In this document: positions 5,602 to 8,109 of the stretch, piece by piece | Position numbering within the stretch: position 1 is the first letter of the stretch | Layout: each line of letters begins with the position of its first letter | Origin: Planctomycetota bacterium | GTDB lineage: Bacteria; Planctomycetota; Planctomycetia; Pirellulales; S012-138 | Length of the DNA: 8,109 nt | Reading direction: 5' to 3' | Assembly: GCA_026982835.1 (NCBI GenBank) | Contig: JALSGI010000890.1 | Coordinates: forward strand, 1 to 8,109 | Translations under genes and position numbers: made by a program | The notes under the pieces: generated by a model | Seen by the model: the letters and a program-made list of their open reading frames with translations, nothing else | What the model was told of the DNA's origin: nothing | The model's database searches: none

Positions 5602-5664
5602 CTCGCCGGTGCATAATCAACCCAATCTCAGCCACCACGCGCGCCGGGTACGTGTGGTTCTATT

Positions 5665-6801
5665 TCACCGGGGCCAGCAATAAAAGAACACCTGCGGAGA
5701 GTCGCCCTCTGTGGCTAGTACCACGCGGGCGGCACTGCCCGGATAGTACGCCCGAAGCAGGGCAAACCCCTGCCGGGGTCCCAGCACGCTCAGGGCGGTG
5801 GCCAGGGCGTCGGCGGTCATGCCGTCCGGGGCGATCACCGTGACGGTGCTTGGGGTGGTAAGCCCGATCCCACTCCGCGGATCGACAATGTGCGAATAGC
5901 GCCGCCCCCCGATCACCACATGCTGGAACGCATCGCCGCTGGTGGCTACCGCACAGCAGGCAAGCTCCAGGTATTGGGGTTTGCCGCCCACCTGGGGCGA
6001 TTCGGGGGCAAGCAGCACCCGCCAGCCGCGACGGCCCGGGGGAGGCCCGCCCAGGGCCAGATCTCCTCCCCCATCCACAAGCGCCCGATGGATCCCATGC
6101 CGCCGCAACACGCCCAGGGCCTGCTGCACCGCGTAGCCTTTGGCCACTCCGCCCAGGTCGAGCCGCATCCCGGAGCTGCGCAGCAGGGCCGCGCGTCGGC
6201 ACCGGTCCAGTTGCAGTTTTTCCCAACCCACGGCCGCCAGGGCCTCGTGCAGCCGCTGCGGCTTGGGCAGCCGATGCTGCCGCCGGGCGCGGCGCCACAG
6301 CCGCACTACGGGGCCCACGGTCACGTCGAACGCCCCGCCAGACTGCCGGGCCAGGCGTTGCGAGAACGCCAGCACGCACCACAAATCCCGGCTCAAGGGG
6401 ACCCAACGCCCCGTGCCGGCGGTGGCCGATAGCCGCGACAGCTCGCTCCGGGGGTCGTAATCGCTCAGCACGGCGTTGAGGCGGTCGATGCGGGCGAAGG
6501 CAGCCTGGGCCGCCCGGTGAGCCTGCTTCGCATCGGGGGCATACATCACCACGCGAAACACGGTGCCCATCTGGCGATGGGAAAACTCGTACCGCTTCAG
6601 CGGCTCGCCGCCCTCTGGGGGAGCTGCCGCAGTGCCAGGGCAGATGCCGGTCTGTGTTCCTGGGGGCGGGGAGGCTTCTGCTGGGCCGATGCCGCCTCCG
6701 AACGCCAACGTCCCCGCGGTCAACAACGCCCCCACCACCCCGCATGCCAGCCGGCGGCGGGTACGGTCCCCCTGGACAGTGGATGCGGATTCAATCATCA
6801 T
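5665..6801 (-). CDS. apbE: FAD:protein FMN transferase (ApbE family), exported
   Basis: 378 residues from the ATG at 6801. By family knowledge ApbE uses FAD and Mg2+ to attach FMN covalently to a Ser/Thr of partner flavoproteins outside the cytoplasmic membrane. Visible motifs: RQMGTVFRVVMYAPD (76-90), LSDYDPRSELSRL (112-124), GGAFDVTVGPVVRLWR (155-170), LDLGGVAKGYAV (214-225), LVDGGGDLALGG (241-252), ATSGDAFQHV (286-295), YSHIVDPRSG (302-311) and the metal-site region APDGMTADALATALSVLG (324-341). The N-terminus has TRRRLA followed by a hydrophobic stretch and PAEA (40-43), which looks like a Tat-type signal with a signal-peptidase site. The start is uncertain: ATG codons at 6801 and 6798 both lack a clear binding site, and a TTG at 6849 would add 16 residues. 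No flavoprotein substrate gene is in the window. It is divergent from the SUMF1 gene and convergent with the DUF1080 gene. Confidence 0.93.
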   Translation of the reverse strand: MMIESASTVQGDRTRRRLACGVVGALLTAGTLAFGGGIGPAEASPPPGTQTGICPGTAAAPPEGGEPLKRYEFSHRQMGTVFRVVMYAPDAKQAHRAAQAAFARIDRLNAVLSDYDPRSELSRLSATAGTGRWVPLSRDLWCVLAFSQRLARQSGGAFDVTVGPVVRLWRRARRQHRLPKPQRLHEALAAVGWEKLQLDRCRRAALLRSSGMRLDLGGVAKGYAVQQALGVLRRHGIHRALVDGGGDLALGGPPPGRRGWRVLLAPESPQVGGKPQYLELACCAVATSGDAFQHVVIGGRRYSHIVDPRSGIGLTTPSTVTVIAPDGMTADALATALSVLGPRQGFALLRAYYPGSAARVVLATEGDSPQVFFYCWPR

Positions 6802-6932
6802 CGCTGGTAGGTCTTGGTTGAGCGGGTCTGGAAAAGACGACCAAGGCAACCCTGTCGTTCAAGCCTACGTTATTCCCACCTGAACGAAAGACCCGCGGCA
6901 CACCGAACTTTCCTGGGCAAAGGAGTTGGCAA
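6802..6932. promoter_or_regulatory. Divergent intergenic region, apbE / SUMF1 gene
   Basis: 131 bases separate the starts of two genes running apart, so promoters for both should lie here. No convincing -35/-10 pair was recognised on either strand. The only clear signal is the ribosome binding site of the right-hand gene. Confidence 0.4.
6919..6925 (+). promoter_or_regulatory. Strong ribosome binding site before a GTG start
   Basis: AAAGGAG ends 7 bases before the GTG at 6933. This decides the use of GTG, because the next in-frame ATG is well inside the protein, beyond the hydrophobic leader. Confidence 0.75.
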
Positions 6933-8039
6933 GTGGCAAAACGGATCGTGAATCCTCACGTGGCTTGGTGCATCTTGTGCTGGATTGTTGCCTTGTCTCT
7001 GGCGGTGCTGAGCCTGGGCGGGACGCTACCGGCCGGGGAACGTCCCGGGGACAAGCTGCCCCCGGTGCCGGTTCCCAACGCAGAAGCCAAAACCCCCGAG
7101 GAGATGAAACCCTATACCGAGGTGATCCCGGGCACGAACATCAAGTTCGAGATGATCCCGGTCCGGGGGGGGAAGTTTCTGATGGGCTCTCCGCCGGACG
7201 AGGAAGGCCGCAACGACGACGAAGGCCCTCAGCACTGGGTGCAGGTGGAGCCGTTCTGGATCGGCAAGTGTGAAGTGACCTGGGACGAGTACGCCCTGTG
7301 GGCCGAGGGGCTGGACGTGAAGCGGCGCCAGGTGCTGGGGATCAAGCCCACCCCCCGCGACAAGCTGGCCGATGCCGTCACCCGGCCCACGCCGGCCTAT
7401 ACAGACATGACCTTCGGCATGGGCCGCCAGGGCTATCCGGCCATCTGCATGACGCAGTATGCGGCCAAGAAGTATTGCGAGTGGCTATCGGCCAAGACCG
7501 GCCGCTACTATCGCCTGCCCACCGAGGCGGAGTGGGAGTACGCCTGCCGGGCTGGGACCAAGACGGCCTACTCCTTCGGCAACGACCCGGAAAAACTCGA
7601 CCAGTACGCCTGGTACTTCGACAACAGCGACGAAAAGTACCACAAGGTGGGCACCAAGAAGCCCAACCCCTGGGGACTGCACGACATGCACGGCAACGTG
7701 GCCGAGTGGGTGCTGGACGGCTACGATCCGAAGTTCTACAAGACCCTGGCCGGCAAGACGACCAAGAACCCCTTCTGTCCCCCCAAGGGGATGTATCCCC
7801 GGGTGGTCCGCGGCGGCAGCTGGGACGACGACCCGGAGGACCTGCGCAGTGCCGCCCGGCGAGCCAGTCACCCGGACTGGAAAATGCAAGACCCGCAAAT
7901 CCCGCAAAGCTACTGGTATCACACCGACGCCACGTTTGTGGGCTTTCGGGTCATCCGGCCGCTGCGCAAGCCCACGCCCCAGGAGCTGAAACGCTACGGC
8001 CCGGACAAGTATCAAACTCCGCCCAAGGACAGCCAGTAG
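6933..8039 (+). CDS. Exported SUMF1 / formylglycine-generating-enzyme-fold protein without catalytic cysteines
   Basis: 368 residues from a GTG start. Residues 11-30 are a hydrophobic leader, serving as signal peptide or membrane anchor. A proline-rich linker follows, then a SUMF1 (FGE-sulfatase) domain from about 68 to 342: MIPVRGGKFLMGS (74-86), IGKCEVTWDEYALW (110-123), YRLPTEAEWEYACRAG (193-208), NPWGLHDMHGNVAEW (245-259), RVVRGGSWDDDPEDLR (290-305) and GFRVIRP (337-343). True formylglycine-generating enzymes carry a cysteine pair just after the RGGS motif to oxidise a sulfatase cysteine; here that stretch is DDDPEDLRSAARRAS with no cysteine. The five cysteines after the leader (113, 172, 182, 205, 282) are elsewhere. 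Sulfatase activation is therefore unlikely, and a binding or structural role, as in many planctomycete SUMF1 proteins, is inferred. No sulfatase gene is nearby. The C-terminal 25 residues are hydrophilic. Confidence 0.92.
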   Translation: MAKRIVNPHVAWCILCWIVALSLAVLSLGGTLPAGERPGDKLPPVPVPNAEAKTPEEMKPYTEVIPGTNIKFEMIPVRGGKFLMGSPPDEEGRNDDEGPQHWVQVEPFWIGKCEVTWDEYALWAEGLDVKRRQVLGIKPTPRDKLADAVTRPTPAYTDMTFGMGRQGYPAICMTQYAAKKYCEWLSAKTGRYYRLPTEAEWEYACRAGTKTAYSFGNDPEKLDQYAWYFDNSDEKYHKVGTKKPNPWGLHDMHGNVAEWVLDGYDPKFYKTLAGKTTKNPFCPPKGMYPRVVRGGSWDDDPEDLRSAARRASHPDWKMQDPQIPQSYWYHTDATFVGFRVIRPLRKPTPQELKRYGPDKYQTPPKDSQ

Positions 8040-8109
8040 GCCAGCGGAGAGGCGTATTGGGCCGGAAATTCGCTGGCAATTCAGGGGGGACTTCGATTAA
8101 AAAGGTAGA
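8040..8109 (+). other. Downstream end of window, non-coding
   Basis: 70 bases after the SUMF1 stop codon. GCCAGCG (8040-8046, sharing the last base of the stop codon) and CGCTGGC (8071-8077) form a 7-bp inverted repeat with 24 bases between. This is too loose to call a terminator. Nothing else was recognised. Confidence 0.3.

Larger units (their letters stand above)
5102..5664. repeat. Intergenic spacer with palindrome cluster B between convergent genes
   Basis: A 563-base spacer without a credible gene. It holds palindromic units at 5133-5152, 5310-5330, 5343-5362, 5383-5402, 5497-5516 and 5529-5548, and a minus-oriented one at 5582-5601. Two shorter TTCC-loop hairpins stand at 5191-5206 and 5445-5460, copies of CGGCTTGCGCCG at 5166-5177, 5414-5425 and 5428-5439, and an AT-richer inverted-repeat element at 5224-5279. 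The spacer separates two converging genes, so hairpins here may help end transcription from both sides, though none has a T tract. Bases 5602-5664 show nothing recognisable. Confidence 0.85.

Noticed and set aside
3001..5606. CRISPR array
   Set aside because: The repeated units are palindromes of varying stem sequence with irregular spacing and both orientations, and no cas genes are present.
6802..6849. TTG start at 6849 for ApbE
   Set aside because: It adds 16 residues ahead of the signal peptide's Arg-rich region and uses a rarer start codon; the ATG at 6801 is preferred although neither has a clear binding site.

Overview
The window looks like chromosomal DNA of a GC-rich planctomycete, probably of the Pirellulales type. 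This is inferred from the gene mix (a secreted DUF1080 protein, a membrane-anchored SUMF1-fold protein, ABC-2 permeases) and from intergenic spacers packed with GC-rich palindromes. No rRNA or other phylogenetic marker is present, so the taxon is an inference.

Layout: (1) bases 2-874, the 3' part of an ABC-2 type permease that runs in from the left edge. (2) 1017-2933, a 638-residue protein with the architecture of an ABC exporter half-transporter (membrane domain then nucleotide-binding domain). Its A-loop aromatic, Walker A lysine, Walker B aspartate and LSGGQ signature have all been replaced, while the reading frame and the rest of the domain are intact. (3) 2934-3342, a 409-base spacer with palindrome cluster A. 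(4) 3343-4344, an NAD-dependent D-2-hydroxyacid dehydrogenase. (5) 4469-5101, a secreted DUF1080 (3-keto-disaccharide hydrolase fold) protein. (6) 5102-5664, a 563-base spacer between convergent genes with palindrome cluster B and a 56-base inverted-repeat element. (7) 5665-6801 on the minus strand, an ApbE-type FAD:protein FMN transferase with an export signal. (8) 6933-8039, a membrane-anchored or exported SUMF1 (formylglycine-generating-enzyme fold) protein without the catalytic cysteines, transcribed divergently from ApbE.

The genes do not form one obvious pathway. The permease and the degenerate ABC protein are co-directional and may belong to one transport locus extending to the left. 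The dehydrogenase and the DUF1080 protein are co-directional 124 bases apart and could both act in sugar-acid or keto-sugar metabolism, which is only a guess. ApbE and the SUMF1 protein share a 131-base divergent intergenic region.

The two most notable signals are the apparently dead but intact ABC transporter, and a family of at least twelve 20-21 base palindromic units. The palindromes have a fixed flank and loop style but different stem sequences that mostly keep pairing, organised into larger composite modules shared by both spacers.
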